A stretch of 64,000 bases of DNA from the NCBI GenBank assembly GCA_963790525.1, contig CAWBOV010000002.1:1085445-1149444 (forward strand), read 5' to 3'. The notes below the pieces were generated by a model. It had not been told where the DNA came from, did not search any database, and saw only the letters and a program-made list of their open reading frames with translations. Each line of letters begins with the position of its first letter. The first letter of the stretch is position 1. The position numbers and the translations under genes were made by a program. Source of the stretch: CAWBOV01 sp963790525. Its GTDB lineage: Bacteria; Actinomycetota; Actinomycetes; Mycobacteriales; Jatrophihabitantaceae. This document shows, piece by piece, positions 25,808-35,210 of this stretch.

Positions 25808-26149
25808 TCAGGGGCGCAGCCGGACGGGCAGGCCGGCGACGACCAGGTCGTAGGAGTCCTCCACCAGCTCGGTGATGTCAGCCGTGCTCATCGGCGCGAG
25901 GAGGATGCGGCTCCAGGTGTCCTTCTTCAGGTACGGCGCGGGCGTGATCGCGCCGGGGAACCTGGCCCGCCACTGCGCCGTCCCCTCGACGGTGTTGCGC
26001 AGGCTCACCGCCGGCGTGCCCTGGTCCGAGCCGAGGAAGGCGAAGATCTTGCCGCCGACCTTGACCACGGTGTCCTCCGGACCCCACGGGTGGTCCTCGA
26101 CCGCTCCCGGCAGCGCCAGGCACAGGGTCACGGCGTCGGCGCGCTCCAT
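25808..26149 (-). CDS. MmcQ/YjbR family protein (DUF419)
   Basis: The 113-residue protein carries the family signature: an early LALPGAVEDHPWG segment, then VVKVGGKIFAFL, and a C-terminal W-SRILLAPMSTADITELVEDSYDLVV-like region (tryptophan with a hydrophobic helix). The family has a CyaY-like fold and some members bind DNA; no enzymatic role is established. The gene lies on the minus strand, convergent with mfd. I took the ATG at 26149; a longer frame would begin at 26176 with nine extra residues. Confidence 0.85.
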   Translation of the reverse strand: MERADAVTLCLALPGAVEDHPWGPEDTVVKVGGKIFAFLGSDQGTPAVSLRNTVEGTAQWRARFPGAITPAPYLKKDTWSRILLAPMSTADITELVEDSYDLVVAGLPVRLRP

Positions 26150-26203
26150 GGCATGAGATCCTAGGGGCCACCGCACTCCACACGCTCAGGGAGATCTGCC
26201 GCT

Positions 26204-26806
26204 GTGAAGGTCGTATCGACCCGCATCCTGCTTCTGCTGACCGCGCTGCTCGCCGTCGTCGGCCTCACCGGCTGCCAGACCAAGAGCGGGGCCGCCGCCG
26301 TCGTGGACGGTCAGCGCATCTCGGAGTCCTCGATCGCGAAGAACCTGGTCGGCTCCGGCGACGGGACGACGAACGCCCGCACGTTCGTCCTCACCTACGT
26401 GATCAAGGAGCGGTTGTTCGCGGCCTACCTGGCCAGCACGGGCAAGGTCCCCACCGACGCCGAACTGGCCGCGGTGCACGACGACGCGGTGAACCAGGTG
26501 CTCAGCTCCAGCCTCGGCACCGGCGCGGCCGCGGACAAGCTCATCGACACGGTCCTGGCGAAGGAGGGCATCGCCGTCGGTTTCCGTTCGACGGTGGTGC
26601 GCTCGGCCGAGCTGGAGGAACTGGTCATCAAGGCCGTCTACAAGACCTCGGCGGCCCAGTTCTACGGCGACGTCAACAAGGCCGGCATCAAGGTCAGCGT
26701 CTCGCCGCGGTACGGGTCGTGGGACCAGAGCACGCTCACCCTGCAGGATGCGGCGACCCCGTCCTTCCTGACCGGGGTGCCGACCACAGCCGCCGCCGGC
26801 AGCTGA
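26204..26806 (+). CDS. SurA-N-like lipoprotein
   Basis: The 200-residue protein begins at a GTG after CAGGGAGAT and has a lipoprotein signal with lipobox LTGC (C21). The mature part VVDGQRISESSIAKNL resembles the N-terminal chaperone segment of SurA/PrsA-type foldases, and the protein ends with SPRYGSWDQSTLTL, a typical ending of this actinobacterial family. No parvulin isomerase domain is present, so it is a chaperone-like lipoprotein at most. It lies 13 bases before mazG, probably in one transcript. Confidence 0.8.
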   Translation: MKVVSTRILLLLTALLAVVGLTGCQTKSGAAAVVDGQRISESSIAKNLVGSGDGTTNARTFVLTYVIKERLFAAYLASTGKVPTDAELAAVHDDAVNQVLSSSLGTGAAADKLIDTVLAKEGIAVGFRSTVVRSAELEELVIKAVYKTSAAQFYGDVNKAGIKVSVSPRYGSWDQSTLTLQDAATPSFLTGVPTTAAAGS

Positions 26807-26819
26807 CCTCGGACCGTCG

Positions 26820-27470
26820 ATGAGCGAGCCGGCGCCGGCGCCGTCCCTGCTGGAAGCCGTCGAGGTCATGGACCGGCTGCGCTCGCCCGGCGGCTGCCCG
26901 TGGGATGCCGAGCAGACGCACGAGAGCCTGGCGCCGTACCTGCTCGAGGAGAGCTACGAGACCCTCGAGGCGATCGAGCTCGGCGACGCCGCGCACCTGC
27001 GCGAGGAACTGGGCGACCTGCTGCTGCAGGTGCTCTTCCATGCCCGCATCGCCGAGGAGAACCCACCCCAGACCCGGTTCTCGATCGAGGACGTCGCCGC
27101 CGGCATCGTCGCGAAGCTCAAGCGCCGCCATCCCCACGTCTTCGCCGCCGCCGAGGGCGCCGACCCGCTCAGCCCCGAGCAGGTGGACCGGTCCTGGGAC
27201 GAGATCAAGAAGGCCGAGAAGCAGCGGTCCTCGGTGATCGACGGGGTGCCGATGGGCCAGCCCGCGCTCGCGTTGTCGGCCGCCCTGGTCGCGCGCGCAC
27301 GCCGAGCGGGAATCGCGGCGCTCGTGCCGCCCGGCGCGGAGCTGGGCGATCGCCTCTTCGCCCTGGTGGTAGAGGCGGTCGAGGCCGGTGTCGATCCGGA
27401 GGCCGCCCTGCGCGCCCGCGCCCGCGCCTACGCCCAGGAGATCCGTGTGGCGGAGACCATCCGTCCGTGA
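26820..27470 (+). CDS. mazG: Nucleoside triphosphate pyrophosphohydrolase MazG
   Basis: The 216-residue protein has the all-alpha NTP-PPase metal site: E43-E44 with E47, and E62-E63 with D66 in the ELGDLL segment, as well as the MazG start RSPGGCPWDAEQTHESL. MazG hydrolyses (d)NTPs to NMP and pyrophosphate and is thought to clean the nucleotide pool. The length suits actinobacterial members, which have a reduced second domain; here the C-terminal part after about residue 140 is less conserved. The stop overlaps the GTG of the next gene (GTGA), so the two are translationally coupled. Confidence 0.93.
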   Translation: MSEPAPAPSLLEAVEVMDRLRSPGGCPWDAEQTHESLAPYLLEESYETLEAIELGDAAHLREELGDLLLQVLFHARIAEENPPQTRFSIEDVAAGIVAKLKRRHPHVFAAAEGADPLSPEQVDRSWDEIKKAEKQRSSVIDGVPMGQPALALSAALVARARRAGIAALVPPGAELGDRLFALVVEAVEAGVDPEAALRARARAYAQEIRVAETIRP

Positions 27471-27949
27471 TCGCTGCCGGTGACGGGCGGCAGGCGCTGG
27501 TGAGCGCGCTGGACCGCCACCGGACCATCCTCGAACAGGCCTGCGCGGGGCTGAGCCCCGAGCAGTTGCGCGCCGCTCCCTACCCGCCGTCGCCGATGTC
27601 GCTGCTCGGGCTCGTCCGCCACGTCACCGATGTCGAGCGGATCTGGTTCCGGCGCCGGGTCGCCGGTGAGGACGTCGACCCGAGGTACTACAGCGCGGAC
27701 GATCCCGACGGGGACTTCCGCACCGAGGGCGCCGACGTCGCCGCGACCTTCACCGCCTGGCACGAGGAGCGGGCCGCCACGGACGCGATCGTCGCGGCGA
27801 CCGCGCTCGATCGGACGTTCCCGCACCGGGGTGTCCAGTCCACCGTGCGATGGCTGCTGGTGCACATGGTCGAGGAGTACGCCCGCCACAACGGTCACGC
27901 CGATCTGATCCGTGCGGCCGTCCTGGAACGTGGCGCCGACCAGGTCTGA
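27467..27949 (+). CDS. DinB-like DUF664 protein
   Basis: The 160-residue protein matches the DinB/DUF664 four-helix family: ALDRHRTILEQACAGLS with SLLGLVRHVTDVERIWFRR near the middle and VHMVEEYARHNGHADLIR near the end. The three conserved histidines (in LVRHVTDVE, VHMVEEYARH and NGHAD) can form the family's metal site. Related actinobacterial proteins include mycothiol-dependent enzymes, but the substrate here is not known. GTG at 27467 overlaps the mazG stop by four bases. Confidence 0.85.
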   Translation: MIAAGDGRQALVSALDRHRTILEQACAGLSPEQLRAAPYPPSPMSLLGLVRHVTDVERIWFRRRVAGEDVDPRYYSADDPDGDFRTEGADVAATFTAWHEERAATDAIVAATALDRTFPHRGVQSTVRWLLVHMVEEYARHNGHADLIRAAVLERGADQV

Positions 27950-27992
27950 GGGGATCGCAGAATCTGCAGTTGGAGTGCAGTATGTTCCGACG

Positions 27993-28779
27993 ATGCGTCC
28001 ACTCATCCTGGTGACCAACGACGACGGGATCGACTCGCCCGGCCTGCTCGCCGCGGTCGAGGCCGTACTTGATCTGGGCGATCTGCTCGTCGCGGCACCC
28101 GCCACACAACAGACGTCGATGAGCCGCGCGTTCCTGGCCGGCGCCGAGCACGGGGCGCTCGTCCCGACGGAGCTGACCGTCCGCGAGCGCTCCGTCGCGG
28201 CCTTCGCGGTATCCGGGACGCCGGTGATGGCGGTCGCCCATGCTGTGCTCGAACTGGCCGACCGCCCGCCGGCGCTGTGCATCAGCGGCATCAACTACGG
28301 CGAGAACATCGGCGGGGGGCTGGGTGTCAGCGGCACCGTCGGCGCCGCGATGCAGGCGGCCGCGTTCGGGATCCCCGCCCTCGCGTCGTCGATCCAGGCG
28401 GCGGTGAAGGACTGGCGCACCTATGCCGACCGCGACTGGGACGCCCGTGCAGCACTTCACCCGCCACTACGCGCAGCGGATCCTGGCCGAGGGGCTGCCC
28501 GAGGGGATGGACGTGCTGAACCTCAACGTCCCGTCCAGCGCCGGCGTCGACACCGAGGTCCGGCTCACGGTGCAGAGCCGCCGCAGCTACTACGCCCACC
28601 TCGCCCCGGCCCGGTCCGCTGCGGAGCAGCACCTGCCCGGGCGCCTCGGTGTCCGCATCGAACTCGACCCGCCGACGCTCGAACCCGACAGCGACATCAA
28701 GGCGGTGGCCGTGGACGGCGTCGTCTCGGTGACCCCGCTGACGTCCTCGATGACGGTGAACGTCGACTGGCAGCCGTGA
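27993..28779 (+). pseudogene. surE: 5'/3'-nucleotidase SurE (one frameshift)
   Basis: MRPLILVTNDDGIDSPGL carries the metal-binding N9-D10-D11 of SurE, and CISGINYGENIGGG holds the conserved asparagine loop. The protein matches the family over its whole length only if one extra C in GACGCCCGTGC near 28445 is removed; without this the frame passes into unrelated sequence and fuses with the following SMP-30 gene. SurE dephosphorylates nucleoside monophosphates and short polyphosphates. Its stop overlaps the GTG of the next gene (GTGA). The frame around the break is fully conserved, so a base-call error is likely. Confidence 0.85.
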
Positions 28780-29690
28780 GGACCGTCGCCGCCCGCCCGA
28801 TCGGGCCGGACGCGTATGTGCTGGGCGAATGCCCCACGTGGGAGGCCGGGTCGGGGCAGTTGTGGTGGGCCGACCTGCCGAGCGGGCGCCTGTTCCGGAC
28901 CGAACCGGCCGGACTCGAGCTCGCGGAACTGCCGGCGATCGACCGGGTGTGGACTGTCGCCGACCGGATCGGCTCGTTCGCGCCGGCCGCCGACGGTGGG
29001 CTGATCGTCGCCGACACCGCGGGGATGAGCACCGTGTCGCCCGAGGGCGCGGTCACGGTGGGGCCGCGGCTGCTCGCCCCCGGCAGCCGGTTCAACGACG
29101 GAGCCGTCGACCCGGCCGGGCGCTTCGTGGCGGGGACGCTGTCGACCGATCACAGCCCCGGTGGCCAGTCGCTCTACAGCGTCGAGAGCGACGGGCGGAT
29201 CGTGCGGCGTCACGGCGGGTTGACGCTGGCCAACGGCATGGCCTGGTCGGCCGACGGCCGGACCCTGTTCCTCGTCGAGAGTATGCCCGGCGTGGTGTAC
29301 CGGATGGACTACGACGTCGACTCCGGGCGGATGGGGCCGTTCGAGGTCGCGTTCCGGCCGTCCGGGGCCATGCCCGACGGCCTGTGCCTGGACGACGACG
29401 GCAACCTGTGGATCGCGTTCTGGGGCGGCGGCGAGGTGCGGTGCTTCACCCCCGACGGCGAGGAGCTGGCGCGCGTCGTCCTGACGGCGCCGCACGTCAC
29501 CAGCGTGGCCTTCGCGGGCCCCGACCTGGACCTGCTGGTGATCACCACGGCGACGTACCGGCTCACTCCGGAGGAGCTCGCGGCCGGCCACGACTCGGGA
29601 CGACTGTTCCTCGCCGACGTCGGAGTGAGTGGGCCGCCCACACGCCGATGGGCCGGGCGCAGCGACGCGGAGCTGACCGTCGGAGGCTAG
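28776..29690 (+). CDS. SMP-30/gluconolactonase family protein
   Basis: The 304-residue protein is a six-bladed propeller of the SMP-30/regucalcin family. LGECPTWE supplies the first metal-ligand glutamate, and SRFNDGAVDPAGRFVAGT and NGMAWSADGRTLFLVES hold the conserved asparagine and aspartate. Family members hydrolyse sugar lactones, but other lactones are also used and the substrate cannot be read from sequence. The GTG start overlaps the surE stop, indicating co-translation. Confidence 0.88.
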   Translation: MRTVAARPIGPDAYVLGECPTWEAGSGQLWWADLPSGRLFRTEPAGLELAELPAIDRVWTVADRIGSFAPAADGGLIVADTAGMSTVSPEGAVTVGPRLLAPGSRFNDGAVDPAGRFVAGTLSTDHSPGGQSLYSVESDGRIVRRHGGLTLANGMAWSADGRTLFLVESMPGVVYRMDYDVDSGRMGPFEVAFRPSGAMPDGLCLDDDGNLWIAFWGGGEVRCFTPDGEELARVVLTAPHVTSVAFAGPDLDLLVITTATYRLTPEELAAGHDSGRLFLADVGVSGPPTRRWAGRSDAELTVGG

Positions 29691-29703
29691 GGCGCCGAGG
29701 GGG

Positions 29704-30504
29704 TCAGTGGTCGGTGAAGACCGGCGGGCGCTTATCCCGGAACGCGGCCAGCGCCTCGGCCATGTCGCTGGTGCGGCTCGTCAGCGCCTGGTTGCGGTTT
29801 TCCAGCTCGATCGCCGCCTCGAGGGACGGCTCGTTGCTGTTGACGGTCAGCACGCGCTTGGTCAGGCGCACGCCGAGCGGGCTGTTGGCGGCGATCTGCG
29901 CGGCCAGGGCCACGGCGCTGTCGACGAGTTCGTCCGCGGGCACCACCCGGTTGACCAGTCCGATCGTCGCCGCCTCCTCGGCCCCGACGAAGCGCCCGGT
30001 CAGCAGGATCTCCGACGCGTGCCCCATCCCCACGATGCGCGGCAGGAACCAGGACGAGCCGCAGTCGCCGCCCGAGAGCCCGATGCGGATGAACGCGGCG
30101 TTGAAGCGTGCGGCCGGCGCGGCCAGGCGGATGTCCGCGGCCAGCGCCAGGGAGAAGCCGGCCCCCGCGGACGCCCCGTTGACGGCAGCGATCACCGGTT
30201 TGCTCAGCTGCGCGAAGCAGATGACGCTCTTGGCCCAGTCCTCCTGCCCGCGCAGGAACTCCGCCGTGGACATGTCCGGCAGCGTGGCGGCGTCATCGAG
30301 GTCCAGTCCGGCGCAGAAGCCACGGCCGGCACCGGTCAGCACGAGTGCGCGCACCTCGTTGTCGGCCTCCAGCTCGGCGCACAGCCGGCGGAACTCGGCG
30401 AACATCTCGAACGTGATGGCGTTGAGGCGGTCGGGCCGATTCAGCGTGGCGAGCACGATCCCGGGGGCGGGACGCTCGACCGTGAGTGTCTGGTAACTGG
30501 GCAT
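29704..30504 (-). CDS. Enoyl-CoA hydratase/isomerase (crotonase) family protein
   Basis: The 266-residue protein has the crotonase fold signatures: RPDRLNAIT, the first oxyanion-hole segment GRGFCAGLDL, the second segment VNGASAGAGFSLALAADIR, and FIRIGLSGGDCGSSWFLPR. In hydratases the two catalytic glutamates lie around these last two segments; here the SGGDCGSSW pattern shows aspartate at one place, as in a common mycobacterial EchA subgroup. It acts on acyl-CoA thioesters in the cytoplasm, but hydratase or isomerase activity cannot be decided. Convergent with the SMP-30 gene. Confidence 0.88.
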   Translation of the reverse strand: MPSYQTLTVERPAPGIVLATLNRPDRLNAITFEMFAEFRRLCAELEADNEVRALVLTGAGRGFCAGLDLDDAATLPDMSTAEFLRGQEDWAKSVICFAQLSKPVIAAVNGASAGAGFSLALAADIRLAAPAARFNAAFIRIGLSGGDCGSSWFLPRIVGMGHASEILLTGRFVGAEEAATIGLVNRVVPADELVDSAVALAAQIAANSPLGVRLTKRVLTVNSNEPSLEAAIELENRNQALTSRTSDMAEALAAFRDKRPPVFTDH

Positions 30505-30567
30505 GGGCAGCAGTATGCCCGCCCACCCCCGCGACAGAGCAGGAGTGGACGGGCACTGCGACGGCGA

Positions 30568-32141
30568 TCAGTTGTCGGCGATGCCGATCAGGGTGAGCAG
30601 GTCGCCCTTGTCGAGCCCGCTCAGCACGGCGGTCGAGAGGTCCGCGTAGCTGCGTAGGGGGTCGATGTACCACTTGCCGCCCGTCTGGGTCGCCACGATT
30701 CCGATCTTGGGCAGTGCGGCGAACACGTGCGTCACAGCGGTCTGCTGCGCGGCCGTGAGGTGGAGGTACGGGGCGAATTGCTTGATCGCCTGGGCGGCGC
30801 AGAACTTCTGGCCGGCCCGGCTCGCGTCGACGGAGATGCAGTCACCGTCGACGGCCACCGTGGCGGAGTCGCCTCCGGACGTGATGGTGATGCTTCGGCG
30901 CACCCGCACGCCCCCGCTGACCGACGCCGTGGTGAAGGAGACCTTGTCGACCGTGAAGTCGGGCGTCGAGGGGGTCGCTGCTCTTGACGATCAGCTCGCC
31001 GTACTCGTGCGCGGCAGCGAGTTCGTCGGGCGCCAGCAGGGAGATCACGCCCTTGAGGTCGGACTTCGAGGCGTCCGCGATACAGCGCCCGGACCGCCGC
31101 CTCGGCCGACGCCGCCCCGACGGCGGGGATGTCGTCGGCCGCAGTCGGATTGGCCAGGCCGGCGTCGTGGGTGAGGTTGTCGGCGATCGTGTACATCAGG
31201 CTCGGGTACCACTTGCCGCCCGACTTCACCGTCGCGATGCGCACCGGTCCGCCGTTGTCCTGGACGTCCTTGGCGATGTCGATCGTGTTGGTCGAGACGC
31301 CCGATGGAGGCGTGCCGTGGAAGGCGGCCTTGATGAAGGCCTGCGTGTACGGCACCTTGCTCGCATCCGCGCTGACGGTGATCGTCCCGCCGGTGAGCTT
31401 GACGATGCGCACGTGGTCGTTGACCACCTCGTCCTGGGGCTGGAAGGTCAACCCCGACGTCGCCACGGTGACGCCGCCGATCTTGTTCGGGTCGGCGCTC
31501 GGGTCGAGGACCTGCAGCCGCTTGAGCTGAGCCACCTCGTCGGTGATCGGATCGCGCAGGCCGGGCCGCTCGGCCGGGGGCAGATGATCGAGGATGCCGA
31601 GCAGGTCGGACTTACCGAGGTCGGCGACGACGGACTTCACCGCAGACTGGGGAGTGGCCGCGCCGGCCGAGGAGTTCTTGTTGCCGATCGCGACGTAGGT
31701 CACCGCGGCGCCGGCGATCACCACGACGACGGCGGCCAGACCGGCGATCAGGGCGCTGCGCCGCCGCGTGACCGGTGGGGTCGCCTGGTGCTGCTGCCAT
31801 TCCGGCTGCTGGCCGTAGTGGGGCTGGCCGTACTGGGGCTGGCCGTACTGGGGCTGGCCGTACTGCGGTGGCTGGTGCTCCGGCTGGCCGTACTGGGACG
31901 GCTGGTACTCCGGCTGGCCGTACTGGGACGGCTGGTACTCCGGCCGGCTGTAGTCGGGCGGCTGGTACTGCGGCGGTTGGGCCTGCGGCTCCGGGTACTG
32001 CGGCGGCGGGGCCTGCGGCGCCGGGTAGTGGGGCGCCGGGTACTGGGGCGCGGGCGGCTGCGGCCGGCCCGCGGGGTCGCTGCCCTGGGCGGCGCCGCCC
32101 CACGGGTCGTGCGGCGTGCTCGGGTCCTGCGGGTTGCTCAT
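30568..32141 (-). pseudogene. Membrane-anchored protein with Pro/Gln/Tyr repeats (two frameshifts)
   Basis: The ATG at 32141 follows GGAGA. The first 115 residues are rich in P, Q, Y and G with repeated YGQPEYQPSQ-type units encoded by near-exact 15- and 30-bp DNA repeats (about 31805-31990). One transmembrane segment (LIAGLAAVVVVIAGAAVTYVAI) follows, then an exported region of about 360 residues with two copies of a similar unit (KSDLLGILDHLPPAER and KSDLKGVISLLAPDEL; both halves also have a GGKWY motif). Two +1 shifts break it, near 31080 and in the G5 run at 30970-30974. The two-unit exported part suggests an internal duplication. Function unknown; the intracellular repeat tail resembles those of actinobacterial envelope proteins. 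Confidence 0.7.
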
Positions 32142-32272
32142 GACGTCTCCGGTCGGGATCGGTGCCAGGGTAGCTGTGCCTGTGTCATCGGTGCTGATCA
32201 ACGCGAGGGATGCCGTGCCTGCCGTGGGTCATTGAGTGTCGGGCCTGGACCGGGCGCGGACAAATCGGCGGG

Positions 32273-32740
32273 TCAGGCTCCGCGGTCACGCTGTACCCGG
32301 CCGGTGACGAGCCCGACCACGAACGCCACGACGGCCGCCACCGCTCCGGCCAGGGTGATCAGTGGGCCGGTGCGGTCGACGTGGACGCCGCCCAGGTCCG
32401 GGCCGCGCAGCGCCGCGATCGCGACCGATCCGGCGATCAGCATGCCGAGCAGCGCCAGCCAGCAGGCAACCGTCCGGATGCCGAGCAGGAACAGCGCCGC
32501 GGAGGCAGCGCAGAAGAGACCGAGGAAGGGCCATGCGTCGAGGAGCGCGCCCGGGGTGCCGGTGATACCGAGCAGGCGCTGAGCCAGACCGGAGACCTGA
32601 TAACTGTTGCGGGCCGTCTGCCCCGACTGCAGCCAGGGGGCGAAGGTGCCCCCGACCGCGACCAGTTCACCGGCCAGCAGCACGGCCGCGGACCTGTTCG
32701 AGGTCCCTTCCCGGGGCCAGCTCCACCAACCGGGCGTCAC
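32273..32740 (-). CDS. Small four-helix membrane protein
   Basis: The 155-residue product has about four hydrophobic segments (VLLAGELVAVGGTFAPWL, AWPFLGLFCAASAALFLLG, WLALLGMLIAGSVAIAAL, LAGAVAAVVAFVVGLVTG) and no recognised enzyme motif. The GTG start overlaps the stop of the upstream TIGR03089 gene by four bases, so it is last in a translationally coupled run LCP - TIGR03089 - this gene. Function unknown. Confidence 0.65.
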   Translation of the reverse strand: MTPGWWSWPREGTSNRSAAVLLAGELVAVGGTFAPWLQSGQTARNSYQVSGLAQRLLGITGTPGALLDAWPFLGLFCAASAALFLLGIRTVACWLALLGMLIAGSVAIAALRGPDLGGVHVDRTGPLITLAGAVAAVVAFVVGLVTGRVQRDRGA

Positions 32741-33450
32741 ACGACCACGGTGACATGCTCCTGGGCCACGCGCCGGTCCGTGCCGGTGGCCGGGGCGTGC
32801 CGCAGCAGCACCATCGTCCCGCCGACTGTGAACGGTGCGAGCAGGGTCGGTACGTCCACGGCGTGCGGTGCCGGATCGCCGAGCAGCACGCGCGCGCCCT
32901 CCGCCAGACCGAGTTCGCCCGCTCGCGCCTGCGCCGCGGCGACCAGGTCCGCGCGCGAGACACCGTCCAGCGCTGGGTCGGCCCCGGTGGCTGCGAAACG
33001 GACCCCGGCCCACGCGTCGGCCTGCGGGCGGACCGCGGCGACGAAGTCGCTCGCCCCGTCCGGAGCCGGTCCGCTGAAGCCCTGTCCCCACGGCGCCAGG
33101 GCCAGCGCGTAGACCTCGCCCGCACCCACGGCCGCCGCGATTCCGGGCTCGTCGGTGAAGGCCACGTCGGCGGCGGTCGGGTCGGTCACGACCTCCAGAC
33201 CGGCCGACCACGCACCGAACAGGACGACGTAGCTCATCCAGTGCAACGGCAGGTTCACATGGGCCCGATCGCCCACGCCGAGACCGAGTTCGTCGCCGAG
33301 CAGGAAGTGGGTCTTGGCGACCCAGTTGCCGAGCGAGGCGGCGGACAGCTCCTGCCGCTCACCGGTGGCGTCGTCGTAGAACGTGATCAGCGGGCGGGCG
33401 GCGTCCCGGGCGCGTGCGGCGGCGAAGAGCCCTTCGGGGGTGGGCTGCAC
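32737..33450 (-). CDS. TIGR03089 family protein
   Basis: The 237-residue protein matches the actinobacterial family TIGR03089, which resembles the N-terminal part of AMP-binding enzymes but lacks the adenylation core. Supporting stretches are PLITFYDDATGERQELSAASLGNW and LPLHWMSYVVLFGAWSAGLEV. Its role is unknown. M. tuberculosis has a homologue (Rv3268) beside its CpsA-like gene, the same neighbourhood as here. The GTG start overlaps the stop of the LCP gene by one base. Confidence 0.85.
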   Translation of the reverse strand: MQPTPEGLFAAARARDAARPLITFYDDATGERQELSAASLGNWVAKTHFLLGDELGLGVGDRAHVNLPLHWMSYVVLFGAWSAGLEVVTDPTAADVAFTDEPGIAAAVGAGEVYALALAPWGQGFSGPAPDGASDFVAAVRPQADAWAGVRFAATGADPALDGVSRADLVAAAQARAGELGLAEGARVLLGDPAPHAVDVPTLLAPFTVGGTMVLLRHAPATGTDRRVAQEHVTVVV

Positions 33451-35066
33451 TAGTTGATGCAGTCGGTCTGGGCCGCGGTGCGCACCGTGGCGCCGCTCGT
33501 GCCGGTCGAGGTGGTCGTCGACGTGGTCGGGGTGGACGTCGCGTGCCTGCTGTCCGAACCCAGCGTCAGGGTCACGACCTTGACGCTGCTGGACTTGAGG
33601 ACCGTGGCGCCGGCGACGTAGCGCGCCAGCGTCTTCGCCTGCCCCTCCATGCCCGCGGGGTAGCTGATGACCGTGGTCGTCGCGGGCTGCGCAGCGTCAC
33701 CGGTCGATGCCAGGAAGCCCGCCTGCTTCAGCACGGTGGCGTTCGTGGCCGCGGCGCCGTTGACGCCGGAACCGTTGAGGACGGTGACCGTGACCGTCGA
33801 CGGTGACACCGTCTTGGCCTTGCTGTAGGCGGTGTCGGCCGAGGCACCGAGCACCTTGGCGATGAACACGGGGATCTGGGCGGCGTCGACCAGCTGCACG
33901 GACTGGTTGCCCACTGTGCCGCTGGTGTTCGGGATGGTGGTGAAGGTCAGGTTCCCGGCGCTGAGATTCTGCACCTGCTCGGCGAGCTTGAGCGGGTCGA
34001 GCCCCTGGTGGCCGGGGGAGTTGCCGTCCATCTGCAGGGACGTGCTGACCGCCTTGACCAGCCGGGCGATCTTGATGGGGTTGAGCAGCACGCCGGCCGA
34101 GCTGAGCTTGCGGAAGACCGCGGACAGGAAGTACTGCTGGCGGACGATGCGATCGAGGTCCCCGCGCGGGAGGCCGTGCCGCTGCCGGACGAACGCCAGG
34201 GCCTGCTTGCCCTCGATGACGTTCTTCCCCTTCTTCAGGTTGATGCCGGAGTAGCCGTTCGGATGGGTCGAATCGCCTTCGGTGGACGCGTTCTGAGCGG
34301 CCTTGAGGCAGACGGTGACCCCGCCGATCGCATCGCTGATGCGCGCGAACCCGATCAGGTCGACCTGCACGTAGTGGTCGATCGTCAGCCCGGTCAGCTT
34401 CTCGACCGTCTGGACGAGCAGCTGGGCGCCCTTGGACTTGCTGCCGCCCTTCTCGTTCACGCCGTCGGCGTAGGCGGAGTTGAGCTTGCCCATGCCGAAA
34501 CCGGGGATGTTCACCCAGCTGTCGCGGGGCAGCGAGATCGCTGTCGCCTTCTTTCCGTTGGCGGGGACGTGCAACAGCATCATCGTGTCGGTGTTGAGGC
34601 TGCCGCCGTCGCGATAGAGCCCCAGTGCCTTGAGCTCGGCGTTGGTGGCGGTGTCCCGGTCGTCGTTGCCGGTCATCAGGATGTTCTGGTCCTTGCCGTC
34701 GATGTCCTTCGCGGGGCGCCCGACCGAGGTGATGGCGTCGACGCGCTGGATGCTCGCGGTCAGGTTCCGGTAGGTGGCCCAGGCATAGCCCGACACGACG
34801 ATGACGGCCAGCGACATCAGCGCGGCCACGACCCGCAGCCAGACCCACACCCCCGGACGGCGGCGGCGGCCTCCGGAGCCGGGGCGTCCTCCCGATCCGG
34901 GGCGCCCGCCGGTGACTCCGGGCGGTACCGGCGGGCCCGGTGGCGTGGCCGCGGCACGGGCCGCGCGCCGGCCGCGGGGGTCCAGCTCCGGCGGGAGCGG
35001 GGCGCCCGGGCGGCGCTGGGGGTCCGGCGGGCCGGGCGGGCGACCGGAGCCGTAGTCGGAAGGCAC
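33450..35066 (-). CDS. LytR-CpsA-Psr family cell-wall glycopolymer ligase with LytR_C domain
   Basis: The 538-residue protein has a proline/arginine-rich cytoplasmic tail, one transmembrane segment near 75-98, an LCP catalytic domain (DTMMLLHVPANGKKATAISLPRDSW with the conserved SLPRD, then GFARISDAIGGV and LAFVRQRHGLPRGDLDR with the arginines that contact the lipid diphosphate) and a LytR_C domain (TVTVLNGSGVNGAAATN). LCP enzymes move polyprenyl-diphosphate-linked glycans onto peptidoglycan; the mycobacterial counterpart at this locus attaches arabinogalactan. The GTG at 35066 follows GGGAG. It is divergent from rmlB with 144 bases between, which likely hold both promoters. Confidence 0.92.
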   Translation of the reverse strand: MPSDYGSGRPPGPPDPQRRPGAPLPPELDPRGRRAARAAATPPGPPVPPGVTGGRPGSGGRPGSGGRRRRPGVWVWLRVVAALMSLAVIVVSGYAWATYRNLTASIQRVDAITSVGRPAKDIDGKDQNILMTGNDDRDTATNAELKALGLYRDGGSLNTDTMMLLHVPANGKKATAISLPRDSWVNIPGFGMGKLNSAYADGVNEKGGSKSKGAQLLVQTVEKLTGLTIDHYVQVDLIGFARISDAIGGVTVCLKAAQNASTEGDSTHPNGYSGINLKKGKNVIEGKQALAFVRQRHGLPRGDLDRIVRQQYFLSAVFRKLSSAGVLLNPIKIARLVKAVSTSLQMDGNSPGHQGLDPLKLAEQVQNLSAGNLTFTTIPNTSGTVGNQSVQLVDAAQIPVFIAKVLGASADTAYSKAKTVSPSTVTVTVLNGSGVNGAAATNATVLKQAGFLASTGDAAQPATTTVISYPAGMEGQAKTLARYVAGATVLKSSSVKVVTLTLGSDSRHATSTPTTSTTTSTGTSGATVRTAAQTDCIN

Positions 35067-35210
35067 GACTCCCAGGGTACCGACGCCCACGCCCCGCACC
35101 GGCGTTTCCCGCGCGACGGCGAGGCGTGCTGCGCCTGCCGGGCGCGCACCTTTGGGATACTGGCGCCCCAGAGTCGCTCCCGGCGGCGCCCCCAGTCCCG
35201 AAAGGCCCCC

